Shown here: piece after piece, positions 33,861 through 43,467 of the stretch | How positions within the stretch are numbered: the first letter of the stretch is position 1 | How the letters are laid out: each line of letters opens with the position of its first letter | DNA from: Sandaracinus amylolyticus | Lineage (GTDB): Bacteria; Myxococcota_A; Polyangia; Polyangiales; Sandaracinaceae | Assembly: GCF_000737325.1 (NCBI RefSeq) | Contig: NZ_CP011125.1 | Span: 2,232,001-2,296,000 of the forward strand | DNA length: 64,000 nt | Direction of reading: 5' to 3' | Position numbers and translations under genes: made by a program | The notes under the pieces: model-generated | Seen by the model: the letters and a program-made list of their open reading frames with translations, nothing else | Databases searched by the model: none | Told to the model about the DNA's origin: nothing

Positions 33861-35168
33861 ATGGCCAGGGGAACGAACGGAAACGGCACGCGCGTGGCGG
33901 TCGTCGCGGGGCTGCGCACCCCGTTCGCGAAGCAGAGCTCGGCGTACAAGAACATGTCCGCGCTCGAGCTCGGGCAGGCGGTCGTGAACGAGCTGCTGGT
34001 GCGCACCGGCGTGTCGCCGAGCGAGATCGAGCAGGTCGTGTACGGGCAGGTGCTGCCCTCGATCGCCGCGCCGAACATCGCGCGCGAGATCGTGCTCGGC
34101 ACCGGGATGCCGCGGAACATCGAGGCCTTCAGCGTCAGCCGCGCGTGCGCGACCAGCTACCAGAGCACCGTGAGCATCGCGGAGGCGATCCTCACCGGCG
34201 CGATCGACTGCGGCCTCAGCGGCGGCGCGGACAGCTCGACCGACGTGCCGATCACGGTGAGCAAGAAGCTCAGCGCGGCGCTGCTCGACGCGAGCAAGGC
34301 GAAGACGCTGGGCGAGCGCCTCAAGGCGTTCAGCAAGCTCTCGCCGAAGGATCTCGTCCCGGTGCCGCCCGCGATCGTCGAGTACTCGACGGGCCTCTCG
34401 ATGGGCGAGAGCGCGGAGAAGATGGCGAAGGAGAACCACATCTCGCGCGCCGCGCAGGACGAGCTCGCGCACCAGTCGCACACCAAGGCCGCGAACGCCT
34501 GGAAGCAGGGCTGGCTCGCGGACGAGGTGATGACCGTCTACGTGCAGAACGGGAAGGGCCTCGAGCCGTACGCGAAGGACAACCTCGTGCGCGACGAGAG
34601 CAAGCTCGAGAGCTACACGAAGCTGAAGCCCGCGTTCGACCGCAAGTACGGCACGATCACCGCGGGCAACGCGTCGCCGCTCACCGACGGCGCGAGCGCG
34701 CTGCTGCTGATGCGCGAGGACAAGGCGAAGGCGCTCGGCCTCACGCCGCTCGGCTACATCAAGAGCTACGCGTTCGCGGCGCTCGATCCGCGCGGGCAGA
34801 TGCTGATGGGCCCGAGCTACGCGACGCCGATCGCGCTCGATCGCGCGGGCGTGAAGCTGAAGGACCTCGACGTGATCGACATGCACGAGGCCTTCGCGGC
34901 GCAGGTGCTCTCGAACACGCAGGCGTTCGCGAGCAAGAAGTTCGCGGAGGAGAAGCTCGGGCGCAGCGAGGCGATCGGCGAGATCGACCCCGCGAAGTTC
35001 AACCCGACGGGCGGCTCGATCGCGATCGGTCATCCGTTCGCCGCGACGGGCGCGCGGCAGATCACCCAGACGCTGCGCGAGCTCAAGCGGCGCGGCGGCA
35101 ATCTCGGCCTCGTCACGGCGTGTGCGGCGGGCGGCATCGGCGCGGCGATGATCCTGGAGGTCAACTGA
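33861..35168 (+). CDS. fadI: 3-ketoacyl-CoA thiolase, FadI type
   Basis: 435 residues, the length of FadI rather than the shorter FadA (about 390). Catalytic Cys96 is in [10 protein letters not shown], His391 in [11 protein letters not shown] and Cys421 in [11 protein letters not shown]. It cleaves 3-ketoacyl-CoA with CoA to acetyl-CoA and a shortened acyl-CoA in the last step of beta-oxidation. The fadJ gene follows after one base, so both are co-translated from one mRNA and should form the FadIJ complex. GGAGGA precedes ATG 33861. Confidence 0.95.
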   Translation: MARGTNGNGTRVAVVAGLRTPFAKQSSAYKNMSALELGQAVVNELLVRTGVSPSEIEQVVYGQVLPSIAAPNIAREIVLGTGMPRNIEAFSVSRACATSYQSTVSIAEAILTGAIDCGLSGGADSSTDVPITVSKKLSAALLDASKAKTLGERLKAFSKLSPKDLVPVPPAIVEYSTGLSMGESAEKMAKENHISRAAQDELAHQSHTKAANAWKQGWLADEVMTVYVQNGKGLEPYAKDNLVRDESKLESYTKLKPAFDRKYGTITAGNASPLTDGASALLLMREDKAKALGLTPLGYIKSYAFAALDPRGQMLMGPSYATPIALDRAGVKLKDLDVIDMHEAFAAQVLSNTQAFASKKFAEEKLGRSEAIGEIDPAKFNPTGGSIAIGHPFAATGARQITQTLRELKRRGGNLGLVTACAAGGIGAAMILEVN

Positions 35169-35169
35169 C

Positions 35170-37425
35170 ATGGCGAGCATCCAGCCCACGGGAGCGGAGG
35201 CGCTCTCGATCGAGAAGCGCGACGGCGGTGTGGTCGTGCTGCGCATGGACGTCCCGGGCGAGCCGGTGAACACGCTCAAGGCGTCGTTCGCCGAGGACTT
35301 CGCGCGGGTGTTCGACGAGCTCGAGCGCGACACGAGCGTGAAGGCGATCGTGCTCACGTCGGGCAAGAAGAGCGGCTTCATCGCGGGCGCCGACATCACG
35401 ATGCTGCAGAAGGCGAAGACCGATCGCGAGGCGGCGGAGCTCTCGCGCGCCGGTCAGCGCGCCCTCGATCGCATCGCGAAGCTCCGTGCGCCGGTGGTCG
35501 CGGCGATCCACGGCGCGGCGCTCGGCGGCGGGCTCGAGGTCGCGATGGCGTGCCACGCGCGCATCGCGAGCGACGACCCGAAGACGAAGCTCGGCCTGCC
35601 CGAGGTGCAGCTCGGTCTGCTGCCCGGCGCGGGCGGGACGCAGCGCCTGCCGCGCCTCGTGCCGATCCAGACCGCGCTCGACATGCTGCTCACCGGCAAG
35701 CAGCTCGACGCGAAGAAGGCGAAGAAGGTCGGGCTCGTCGACGAGGTGGTGCCCGAGGCGATCCTGCTCGAGGTCGCGGTGCAGCGCGCCGCGGCGCTCG
35801 CCGAGAAGAGCAGCGGTCCGCGCAGCGCGGCGCCGAAGGGCCCGAAGCTCGAGGGCGCGGAGAAGCTGCAGGAGGCCGCGCTCACGAAGACGCCGCTCGG
35901 CCGTCGCTTCCTCTTCGATCAGGCGAAGAAGCAGCTGCTGAGCAAGACGCGCGGCAACTATCCGGGCCCGGAGCGCATCCTCGAGGTCGTCGAGAAGGGC
36001 CTCGAGAAGGGCTTCGAGGCGGGGCTCGAGGCGGAGGCGGTCGCGTTCGGCGAGCTCGTGGTCTCGCCGCAGGCCGCGCAGCTGATGAGCATCTTCTTCG
36101 CGACGAACGCGCTGAAGAAGGACACCGGCGTCGACGATCCGAGCGTGCAGCCGCGCGAGGTGCACAAGGTCGGGATGCTCGGCGCGGGCCTCATGGGCGC
36201 GGGCATCGCGTACGTGACGGCGAACAGCGCGAAGATCCCGGTGCGCCTGAAGGACAAGGACGCGGAGGGCGTCGCGCGCGGCCTCTCGTACGTGAAGAAC
36301 CTCGTCGACCAGAAGGTGAAGCGGAAGCGCCTCACCGTGCGCGAGGCGGGCGAGCAGCTCTCGTACGTCACCGGCACGACGGGCTACGACGGCCTGCGCG
36401 GCGCCGAGGTGGTGGTCGAGGCGGTGTTCGAGGATCTCGCGCTCAAGCACCGCGTGCTGATGGACGTGGAGCGCGAGTGCGGGCCGCAGGCGATCTTCGC
36501 GTCGAACACGTCGTCGATCCCGATCGGCGAGATCGCGAAGGCGAGCACGCACCCCGAGACCGTGATCGGCATGCACTACTTCTCGCCGGTCGAGAAGATG
36601 CCGCTGCTCGAGATCATCGTGACGCCGAAGACCGCGCCGTGGGTGACCGCGACCTGCGTCGAGCTCGGCAAGAAGCAGGGCAAGACCGTCATCGTGGTGA
36701 ACGACGGAGTCGGCTTCTACACGTCGCGCATCCTCGGGCCGATGATGAACGAGGCCGCGTTCATCCTCGCGGAGGGCGTGAAGGTCGAGGACATCGACGA
36801 CGCGCTGATGGACTTCGGGTTCCCGGTCGGTCCGATCACGCTGCTCGACGAGGTCGGCATCGACGTCGGCGAGAAGGTCGGGCACATCATGCACGCCGCG
36901 TTCGGCGATCGCATGAAGCCGCCCGCGGGCTTCGAGAAGCTGCTCGCGGACAAGCGCTTCGGGCGCAAGAACGGGCGCGGCTTCTACCTCTACGGCGACA
37001 AGAAGAAGAAGGGGAAGAAGCAGGTCGACGCGACCGTGTACGGCGTGCTCGGTCTGTCGCCCGGCAAGCAGCTGCCGAAGGACGAGATCGCGCAGCGCTG
37101 CGCGCTGCAGTTCGTGAACGAGGCGTGCCTCTGCTACGGCGAGGGCATCCTCCGCAGCGCGCGCGACGGAGACATCGGCGCGATCTTCGGGCTCGGGTTC
37201 CCGCCGTTCCGCGGTGGGCCGTTCCGCTACGTCGACACGGTGGGCGCGAAGGAGATCGTGCGGCGCCTCGAGCGCTTCCGCGATCGCCTGGGCAATCGGT
37301 TCGCGCCGGCGCCGGTGCTCGTCGAGATGGCGAAGACGGGCAAGACGTTCCACGGCGAGAGCACGATCGCCCCCGGGCAGCACAAGGTCGCGGCGCAGGG
37401 CGCGGGGCTCGGCGCGGTCGCCTGA
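35170..37425 (+). CDS. fadJ: Fatty acid oxidation complex alpha subunit (enoyl-CoA hydratase / 3-hydroxyacyl-CoA dehydrogenase)
   Basis: 751 residues. The N-terminal crotonase domain has the oxyanion/acid residues Glu123 (GGGLEVAMAC) and Glu145 (GLPEVQLGL). A Rossmann domain follows with GMLGAGLMGAGI at about 334-345, SNTSSIP and GMHYFSPVEKMPLLEI with the dehydrogenase His near 468; the C-terminal 3HCDH domain carries GFVNEA-like FVNEACLC and GLGFPPFRGGP. It hydrates 2-enoyl-CoA and oxidises the product with NAD+. Its partner thiolase is immediately upstream, and a strong intrinsic terminator follows. Confidence 0.95.
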   Translation: MASIQPTGAEALSIEKRDGGVVVLRMDVPGEPVNTLKASFAEDFARVFDELERDTSVKAIVLTSGKKSGFIAGADITMLQKAKTDREAAELSRAGQRALDRIAKLRAPVVAAIHGAALGGGLEVAMACHARIASDDPKTKLGLPEVQLGLLPGAGGTQRLPRLVPIQTALDMLLTGKQLDAKKAKKVGLVDEVVPEAILLEVAVQRAAALAEKSSGPRSAAPKGPKLEGAEKLQEAALTKTPLGRRFLFDQAKKQLLSKTRGNYPGPERILEVVEKGLEKGFEAGLEAEAVAFGELVVSPQAAQLMSIFFATNALKKDTGVDDPSVQPREVHKVGMLGAGLMGAGIAYVTANSAKIPVRLKDKDAEGVARGLSYVKNLVDQKVKRKRLTVREAGEQLSYVTGTTGYDGLRGAEVVVEAVFEDLALKHRVLMDVERECGPQAIFASNTSSIPIGEIAKASTHPETVIGMHYFSPVEKMPLLEIIVTPKTAPWVTATCVELGKKQGKTVIVVNDGVGFYTSRILGPMMNEAAFILAEGVKVEDIDDALMDFGFPVGPITLLDEVGIDVGEKVGHIMHAAFGDRMKPPAGFEKLLADKRFGRKNGRGFYLYGDKKKKGKKQVDATVYGVLGLSPGKQLPKDEIAQRCALQFVNEACLCYGEGILRSARDGDIGAIFGLGFPPFRGGPFRYVDTVGAKEIVRRLERFRDRLGNRFAPAPVLVEMAKTGKTFHGESTIAPGQHKVAAQGAGLGAVA

Positions 37426-37450
37426 GCGCGTGAGGTGAGCCGTACCGCGG

Positions 37451-37492
37451 GCGCCGCATCTCCGGGAGGAGGTGCGGCGCTCGTTCGTTTTT
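37451..37492 (+). terminator. Rho-independent terminator of fadIJ
   Basis: A perfect 8-bp stem (GCGCCGCA / TGCGGCGC, loop 14 nt) ends at 37480 and is followed by TCGTTCGTTTTT. It is the best classical terminator in the window, 25 bp after the fadJ stop. Confidence 0.85.
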
Positions 37493-37536
37493 CACGTCGC
37501 GTCACGGGTCGGGCGGGGTGCGGCCAATAAGCATGC

Positions 37537-38838
37537 ATGAGGGCTTCGTCCGTCTTCGCGCTCGCTTGCCTCGTCCTGCTCTCGGCGTGCTCGTCACGGC
37601 CCGTCACGACCACCGACGCGGGGAACGAGGACGGCGGACCTCCGGCCGACGGCGGGCCTCGCGCGTGCGACGTCGACTCCGATTGCGACGACGGCGTCGC
37701 GTGCAGCGTCGAGATCTGCGCAGAAGGCGTGTGCCGCTGGCATCTCGATCACGCGTCGTGCGCCGACGACGTGTTCTGCGACGGCGCCGAGCGCTGCGAT
37801 CCCGTCGACGGATGCATCGAAGGGCGCCGCGAGAGCTGCGACGACGGCGACGTGTGCACGGTCGATCGCTGCGTCGAGAGCGAGGCGAGCTGCACACACG
37901 CGGCGCGCGATCTCGACGACGACGGCGACGTCGACATGTTCTGCGACGGCGGCAACGACTGCGACGACGCCGATCCCACCGTGTCCTCGGGCACCGACGA
38001 GCGCTGCGGCAACCGTCGCGACGACGACTGCGACGGAGACGTCGACGAGGACGCGTGCGCGACCGCGCCCCACGACACCTGCGACGATCCGCTCGACGTG
38101 TCGGCGGGTGGATCGTTCGTGATCGAGGCGCGCGAGCTGCGTGGCGACTATCTCGGCTGCGGCATCCTCGAGTGCCGCGACTTCGTCGCGCGGTTCACGA
38201 TCGACGAAGCGCAGGACGTCGAGATCATCGCGGCGGATCCCGGCGACGACTGGGCGTACACCGAGGTCGCGCTGCGCCGCGGGTGCGACGACGCGACGAC
38301 CGAGATCGACGACGTGACCGGGTTTCCCGCGACGCTGCGATATCGCGCGCTCGAGCCCGGCACGTACTTCGTGCTCGCGGGCGCGGAGCGGAACTTCGGA
38401 TCGGGGGCGACCGACCAGCTCACGCTCGACGTGACGTTCTCGCCCGACACCACGCCGCCGACGAACGAGACGTGCGCGAGCGCGCTCGACGTGGGCGCGG
38501 GCGGGACGTTCACCGCGGACTTCATCGACACGCGCGACGACCTCGCGCTCGAGTGCGGCGAGGACGACTGGCCCGAGCTCGTCTACGCGATCACGACGAG
38601 CGCGCGCGCGGATCTGCGCGTCACGCTCGACGGCTTCGCGCGCCTCGGGCTCTCCGTGCGCAGCGCGTGCGGCGACGCGACGTCGGCGCTCGGCTGCGTC
38701 GTGCTCGAGCCCCACGAGGATCGCGTGCGGGTGTTCCCCGACGTGCCCGCGGGCACGCACTACTTCGTGCTCGAGCTGCGGAGCATCCCCGAGGCGATCG
38801 CGCAGATCACGATCGAGGCGCTTCCCGCCGCGCCCTGA
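37537..38838 (+). CDS. MopE-like calcium/metal-binding motif lipoprotein
   Basis: 433 residues. A lipobox (LVLLSAC) precedes Asp/Cys-rich repeats: CDVDSDCDDGVACSVEIC, DDVFCDGAERCDPVDGC, DGDVDMFCDGGNDCDDADP and RRDDDCDGDVDEDAC, ending near residue 180. Two beta-rich domains of about 120 residues follow, each opening with CDDPLDVSAGGSF or CASALDVGAGGTF, which suggests a tandem duplication of a PPC-like domain. It resembles the large MopE-like protein elsewhere in the window but lacks the glycine-rich part. Probably a surface-exposed lipoprotein of unknown function. Confidence 0.8.
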   Translation: MRASSVFALACLVLLSACSSRPVTTTDAGNEDGGPPADGGPRACDVDSDCDDGVACSVEICAEGVCRWHLDHASCADDVFCDGAERCDPVDGCIEGRRESCDDGDVCTVDRCVESEASCTHAARDLDDDGDVDMFCDGGNDCDDADPTVSSGTDERCGNRRDDDCDGDVDEDACATAPHDTCDDPLDVSAGGSFVIEARELRGDYLGCGILECRDFVARFTIDEAQDVEIIAADPGDDWAYTEVALRRGCDDATTEIDDVTGFPATLRYRALEPGTYFVLAGAERNFGSGATDQLTLDVTFSPDTTPPTNETCASALDVGAGGTFTADFIDTRDDLALECGEDDWPELVYAITTSARADLRVTLDGFARLGLSVRSACGDATSALGCVVLEPHEDRVRVFPDVPAGTHYFVLELRSIPEAIAQITIEALPAAP

Positions 38839-38886
38839 GCGATCGCGCACACGGATGAGGTACCTTCGCGCGCGTCGGAGGAGCGC

Positions 38887-40431
38887 ATGCCGGTGAGCGA
38901 TGGGGAGTGGAGCGACTGGCTCGGACAGCAACGCGTCGCGTGCGAAGTGCGGCGCCCGGCGAAGGTCGATGCGGCCTTCGAGGCGGTCGAGGAAGCGGTG
39001 CGCACGAGCCGTCGCATCCGCGCCGCGGGCTCGGGCCACTCCACGTCGGACGTGGCGCGCCCCTCGAAGGACGCGATCCTCCTCTCGCTCGAGCACCTCG
39101 CGCTCGACGACGCCGACTGGAAGACGTGGCTCAAGGGCGATCTCGCGCTCGTCGAGCCGCGGGTGCGGCCCGGCGAGCAGCTCGTGCGCGTCGCGGCGGG
39201 CCAGACGATCCGCGCGCTCAACCTCGATCTCGCGAAGCGCCGCCTCGCGATGCCGAACCTCGGCTCGTACGACGGACAGTCGATCTACGGCGCGATCGCG
39301 ACCGGCACCCACGGCACCGGGCTCGGCTTCGGACCGCTCGCGGACCAGGTCGCGTCGATCGAGATGATCGGCGTCGAGGACGCGGGGCGACCGGTCGTGC
39401 GCCACTGGCGCATCGAGCCGACGAACGGGATCACCGATCGCGATCGCTTCTACGGCTCGAGCCAGCGCGGTCGCATGTCGCTCGTGCAGGACGACGAGGT
39501 GTTCCGAAGCGTCGTGGTCGGGCTCGGCTGCTTCGGGATCGTCACCGCGCTCACGCTGCGCGTGGTGCCTGCGTTCCAGCTGCGCGAGACGTGCGAGGTG
39601 ATGCCCTGGTCGTCGCTCAAGACGACGCTCGTCACGCGGGCGCGCTCGGCGCAGTGGCTCGACGTGACGATGCTGCCCGAGCGGCTCGACGGTGAGCACT
39701 GGTGCCAGGTGACCGTGCGCGAGAAGCGCGCGGCGCTCCCGCATCACGTGCCGCTCACCGAGCTGACGCCGCGCGGAGATGCGCGGATCCGCGAGGCGAG
39801 CTCGCGCGAAGGGAAGGACCCGAAGGAGCTGGTGCGCTGTGCGCTCGCCGCGGGATCGCACGGCGCGCGCATCGCGACGCACCGCGTGCGCGAGCTCTTC
39901 CGCGAGGACGCGACGCGCACGATCGAGAGCGAGAGCTACGTCGTCTTCCGCACCAGCGTGGGCGACTGGATCCCCGCGACGTCGAGCGAGATCGGCGTGG
40001 ACGTCGACCGCAGCGTGGAGGCGATCGACGCGACGATCACGCACCTCGACGCGATGGCGAAGCGCGGCTTCTTCCACGTCTCGCCGATCGGGATCCGCTT
40101 CTCGCGCGCGTCGTCGCACTACCTCGCGATGCAGCACGGTCGCGACACGTGCACGATCGAGGCGCCGATCCCGGTGGGCAACGTGAACGTGCACGCGATC
40201 GGCTCGCCGAGCGCCGCCGATGCGGCGCCGATCCTGCTCGGCGCGTTCGAGCGCACCTTGATCGATGCGCGCTTCGACGGACGGCCACACTGGGGACAGC
40301 GTCACACCGTGTCGGGTGGATTCCTGCTCCGGTATCCGAAAGGGCCGATCTGGGCGCGACAGGTCGCGCGGTTCAACCGCTTCGGGCTCTTCGACAACGC
40401 GTTCACCGGACGCATGGCGCTGCGACGCTGA
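38887..40431 (+). CDS. FAD-linked aldonolactone-oxidase-like protein (ALO/GULO family)
   Basis: 514 residues. The FAD-binding PCMH domain shows RIRAAGSGHSTSD, where the His in GSGHS is the usual site of covalent FAD attachment, and YGAIATGTHGTGLGFG. The C-terminus RPHWGQRHTV corresponds to the HWGK-type segment of D-arabinono-1,4-lactone/L-gulonolactone oxidases. It probably oxidises a sugar lactone or alditol with O2 or a dehydrogenase-type acceptor. It is longer than most family members (about 430-460), with an insertion around residues 280-330. No sugar-metabolism neighbours help to fix the substrate. Confidence 0.83.
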   Translation: MPVSDGEWSDWLGQQRVACEVRRPAKVDAAFEAVEEAVRTSRRIRAAGSGHSTSDVARPSKDAILLSLEHLALDDADWKTWLKGDLALVEPRVRPGEQLVRVAAGQTIRALNLDLAKRRLAMPNLGSYDGQSIYGAIATGTHGTGLGFGPLADQVASIEMIGVEDAGRPVVRHWRIEPTNGITDRDRFYGSSQRGRMSLVQDDEVFRSVVVGLGCFGIVTALTLRVVPAFQLRETCEVMPWSSLKTTLVTRARSAQWLDVTMLPERLDGEHWCQVTVREKRAALPHHVPLTELTPRGDARIREASSREGKDPKELVRCALAAGSHGARIATHRVRELFREDATRTIESESYVVFRTSVGDWIPATSSEIGVDVDRSVEAIDATITHLDAMAKRGFFHVSPIGIRFSRASSHYLAMQHGRDTCTIEAPIPVGNVNVHAIGSPSAADAAPILLGAFERTLIDARFDGRPHWGQRHTVSGGFLLRYPKGPIWARQVARFNRFGLFDNAFTGRMALRR

Positions 40432-40527
40432 CTCACGTTCGCTCCATGCGCGCGCAAACGATCGACCGTTGCCGCGTATCGTGTATCTTCGCCGCGGGGA
40501 CGGAAGCAGAGCGACAGAGGGAGATCG

Positions 40528-41031
40528 ATGAGCGACGGAGTACAGACGAGGACACTCGACGCCGATCACTGCCTCGCGACGTGGGATCGCGTGCTGATCC
40601 AGGTGTGGCGCGGCCCGATGACGATGGAGAACCTGGCCGGCCTCGAGCGCGTCGCGCGCAGCTTCTTGGCCGAGCAGCCCGCCGGCGCGAAGGTCTCGAC
40701 GATCTCGATCATCGAGCGCACGTCCCCGCCCCCGACCGACGAGGTCCGCAAGGGCATGTCGCGCGTCTACCGCGACCTCACGAGCTCGATGGATCACGCG
40801 ATCATCGTCCCCGAAGGCGGCGGCTTCCGCGCCGCGATCGTGCGCGGCGTCGGCGTCGCGCTCTCGTCGCTCTCGCCCAAGGCGCTCCCGTTCAAGTTCG
40901 TCGACACGATCCGCTCGGCCGCCGTGATGGTCGCGCCGCAGCTCACGCCCGGCGCGGGCGGCGCGGGCGAGCTCGAGGCGGCGATCGAGCGCGTTCGCGC
41001 GAAGGTCGCGGGCGTCGGCACGCACCGCTGA
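40528..41031 (+). CDS. Protein of unknown function (167 aa)
   Basis: A soluble alpha/beta-looking protein of 167 residues with no signal peptide. Segments such as RVLIQVWRGPMTMENLAGLERVARSFL and DHAIIVPEGGGFRAAIVRGVGVALSSLSP resemble small myxobacterial proteins with a STAS/SpoIIAA-like alternation of strands and helices, but I cannot assign a family. GGGAGA stands 4 nt before the ATG, and a 9-bp hairpin follows the stop, so it forms its own transcription unit. Confidence 0.65.
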   Translation: MSDGVQTRTLDADHCLATWDRVLIQVWRGPMTMENLAGLERVARSFLAEQPAGAKVSTISIIERTSPPPTDEVRKGMSRVYRDLTSSMDHAIIVPEGGGFRAAIVRGVGVALSSLSPKALPFKFVDTIRSAAVMVAPQLTPGAGGAGELEAAIERVRAKVAGVGTHR

Positions 41032-41040
41032 GGCCGTGCT

Positions 41041-41072
41041 GACGAGAGGGGCCTCGGAGGGCTCCTCTCGTC
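41041..41072 (+). terminator. Hairpin after the 167-aa gene
   Basis: A perfect 9-bp inverted repeat (GACGAGAGG / CCTCTCGTC) with a 14-nt loop begins 10 bp after the stop codon. There is no T-run, as with most hairpins in this GC-rich window. Confidence 0.6.
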
Positions 41073-41131
41073 ACGCTGCCGCGCGCGATCTCCCGGCCGC
41101 GTGAGCGCGTCGACTGCGCTATGACGCGCTC

Positions 41132-43438
41132 GTGTCGGATGTTCGCGAGCTCGATGCGTTCCTCCTCTCGCGCGAGTGGCGGGACGGGCCGGGCGGCGTC
41201 GAGATCACGCTCTGGGCCGTCTCGTCCGAGCACGGCGCGATCAAGGCGACGCTGCGCGATCAGGAGGCCGTGCTCTTCGTGCCGCGCGACGTCGCGACCG
41301 AAGCGGGGCGGCGCGATCCGCGCCCGCTGCGGACGCGCGAGGGGCTCGACGTCGACGCGGTCTACTTCCGATCCCAGCGCGCGCTGATCGCGGAGCGCGA
41401 GCGGCTCCGCAATCGTCTGCAGGTCGCGCTCGAGTCCGACGTGAAGCCCTCCGATCGCTTCTTGATGGAGCGCTTCGTCACGAGCGGGATCACGCTGCGC
41501 GGTCCTGCGCGCGCCAAGGACGGCGTGCTGCACGTGCGCGATCCCCAGGTGCGCGCCGCCGACGTGACCCCTCGGCTGCGAGCGCTCTCGCTCGACATCG
41601 AGACCGACGGGTGGGACGGCCCCGTGCTCTCCATCGCGCTCGCGGCCGAGGGCCTCGAGCGCGTGCTCATCCGGCGTGCGCGAGAGACCGATCGCGATCA
41701 CGACGCGATCACGTTCCACGACGACGAGCGCGCGCTGCTCGAAGCCGCGTTCGGCGTGATCCGTCGCGCCGATCCCGATCTGATCGTCGGATGGAACGTC
41801 GTCGAATTCGATCTGCGCGCGCTCCAGGCGCGCTGCGCGACGCTGCGCATCCCGTTCGCGATCGGGCGCGCAGGCGAGCGCGCGCGCGTGCTCGAGGGCG
41901 CGACCGCGAGCCAGGTGTCGATCGCGCGTGTTCCGGGGCGCGTGGTGCTCGACGGCATCGCGACGCTGAAGAACGCGACGTGGTCGTTCGAGCGCTACAC
42001 GCTCGATCACGTCGCGCGCGCGCTCGTCGGGCGCGGCAAGCGCATCGACGCGGGCGGCGACGCGCTCGCGGAGATCCGCCGCATGCACGCGGAGGATCCC
42101 GATGCGCTCGCGGCTTACAACCTCGAGGACGCGCGGCTCGTGCTCGACGTGTTCCGCGCGGCCGATCTCGTCGGGTTCGCGGTCGAGCGCGCGCGCCTGA
42201 CCGGGCTGCCCCTCGATCGCCAGGGCGGCGCGGTCGCGGCGTTCGATCACCTCTACCTGCCGCGCCTGCATCGCCGCGGGTACGTCGCGCCCGACGTGGG
42301 CGTGGAGGTCGATGCGATCCCCTCGCCCGGCGGGCACGTGCTCGAGAGCGTGCCGGGGCTCTACCGCAACGTGCTCTCGTTCGACTTCCGCTCGCTGTAC
42401 CCGAGCATCATCCGCACGTTCCACGTCGATCCGCTCGGGCTCTGGGCGCCGGGCGACGATCCGATCCCGGGCTTCGAGGGCGCGTCGTTCCCGCGCGAAG
42501 GCGCGATCCTGCCCGACATCGTCGCGCACCTCGCCGAGGCGCGCGGGCGCGCGCAGGCCGCGCAGAACGAGGCGCTCTCGCGCGCGATCAAGATCCTGAT
42601 GAACTCGTTCTACGGCGTGCTCGGGACGCCGGGGTGCCGCTTCTTCGATCCGCGCCTCGCGTCGTCGATCACCCGGCGCGGTCACGAGATCATCGATCGC
42701 AGCCGCGCGTTCTTCGAGGAGCGCGGTCACGCGGTGATCTACGGCGACACCGACTCGCTCTTCGTGCGCCTGCCCGAGTCGCTCGCCGAGGCCGAGTGCC
42801 GCGCGGAAGGCTCGCGCCTCGCGCGCGAGATCACGGCGTACTGGCGCGACGCGCTGGCGCGCGAGATGCGCGTCGAGAGCTTCCTCGAGATGCGCTTCGA
42901 GTCGCACTACCTGCGCTTCCTGATGCCGACGATGCGCCACTCCGATCGCGGCTCGAAGAAGCGGTACGCGGGGCTCGTGCGCCGCGGCGACGGCGCGGTG
43001 GAGCTGGTGATCCGAGGGCTCGAGGCGATCCGGAGCGACTGGACGCCGCTCGCGCGCGAGGTGCAGCGCGAGCTGCTGCGCCGCGTGTTCGTCGACGAGC
43101 CGTGGGAGGACTGGCTGCGCGGCGTGCGCGCCGATCTCGTCGGCGGAAAGCTCGATCACGAGCTCGTCTATCGGCGCCGGCTGCGCCGCGAGATCGAGGA
43201 CTACGGCGGCTCGCCGCCGCACGTGCGCGCCGCGCGTCTGCTCGACGACGATCTCGACGGCGACGAGATCGAGTACGTCATCACGACGCGCGGCCCCGAG
43301 CCCGCATCGCGCCGCACGTCGCCGATCGATCACGCGCACTACGTCGACAAGCAGCTCGCGCCCGCGGCCGACGTCGTGCTGCCGCTGCTCGGCACGTCGT
43401 TCGACCGGGTGGCGGGAGCGCAGCTGCGTTTGTTCTGA
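41132..43438 (+). CDS. polB: DNA polymerase II (family B)
   Basis: 768 residues, close to E. coli Pol II (783). The 3'-5' exonuclease has ExoI DIETDG (about 155), ExoII GWNVVEFD and ExoIII YNLEDARLV. The polymerase has motif A DFRSLYPSII (about 418), motif B with KILMNSFYGVLG and motif C YGDTDS (about 537), followed by KKRYAGL. All catalytic acids are present. Pol II restarts stalled forks and takes part in translesion synthesis, usually as part of the SOS response, but no LexA box was recognised upstream. GTG 41132 is the first start in frame with family-like sequence; no other replication gene is near. Confidence 0.94.
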   Translation: MSDVRELDAFLLSREWRDGPGGVEITLWAVSSEHGAIKATLRDQEAVLFVPRDVATEAGRRDPRPLRTREGLDVDAVYFRSQRALIAERERLRNRLQVALESDVKPSDRFLMERFVTSGITLRGPARAKDGVLHVRDPQVRAADVTPRLRALSLDIETDGWDGPVLSIALAAEGLERVLIRRARETDRDHDAITFHDDERALLEAAFGVIRRADPDLIVGWNVVEFDLRALQARCATLRIPFAIGRAGERARVLEGATASQVSIARVPGRVVLDGIATLKNATWSFERYTLDHVARALVGRGKRIDAGGDALAEIRRMHAEDPDALAAYNLEDARLVLDVFRAADLVGFAVERARLTGLPLDRQGGAVAAFDHLYLPRLHRRGYVAPDVGVEVDAIPSPGGHVLESVPGLYRNVLSFDFRSLYPSIIRTFHVDPLGLWAPGDDPIPGFEGASFPREGAILPDIVAHLAEARGRAQAAQNEALSRAIKILMNSFYGVLGTPGCRFFDPRLASSITRRGHEIIDRSRAFFEERGHAVIYGDTDSLFVRLPESLAEAECRAEGSRLAREITAYWRDALAREMRVESFLEMRFESHYLRFLMPTMRHSDRGSKKRYAGLVRRGDGAVELVIRGLEAIRSDWTPLAREVQRELLRRVFVDEPWEDWLRGVRADLVGGKLDHELVYRRRLRREIEDYGGSPPHVRAARLLDDDLDGDEIEYVITTRGPEPASRRTSPIDHAHYVDKQLAPAADVVLPLLGTSFDRVAGAQLRLF

Positions 43439-43467
43439 CCGCGCGTGCCGAGGCATCCTGGAGACGG

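Noticed and set aside
41132-43438. Phage origin of the family B polymerase
   Set aside because: Length, motif order and surroundings fit bacterial Pol II; no phage genes are nearby.
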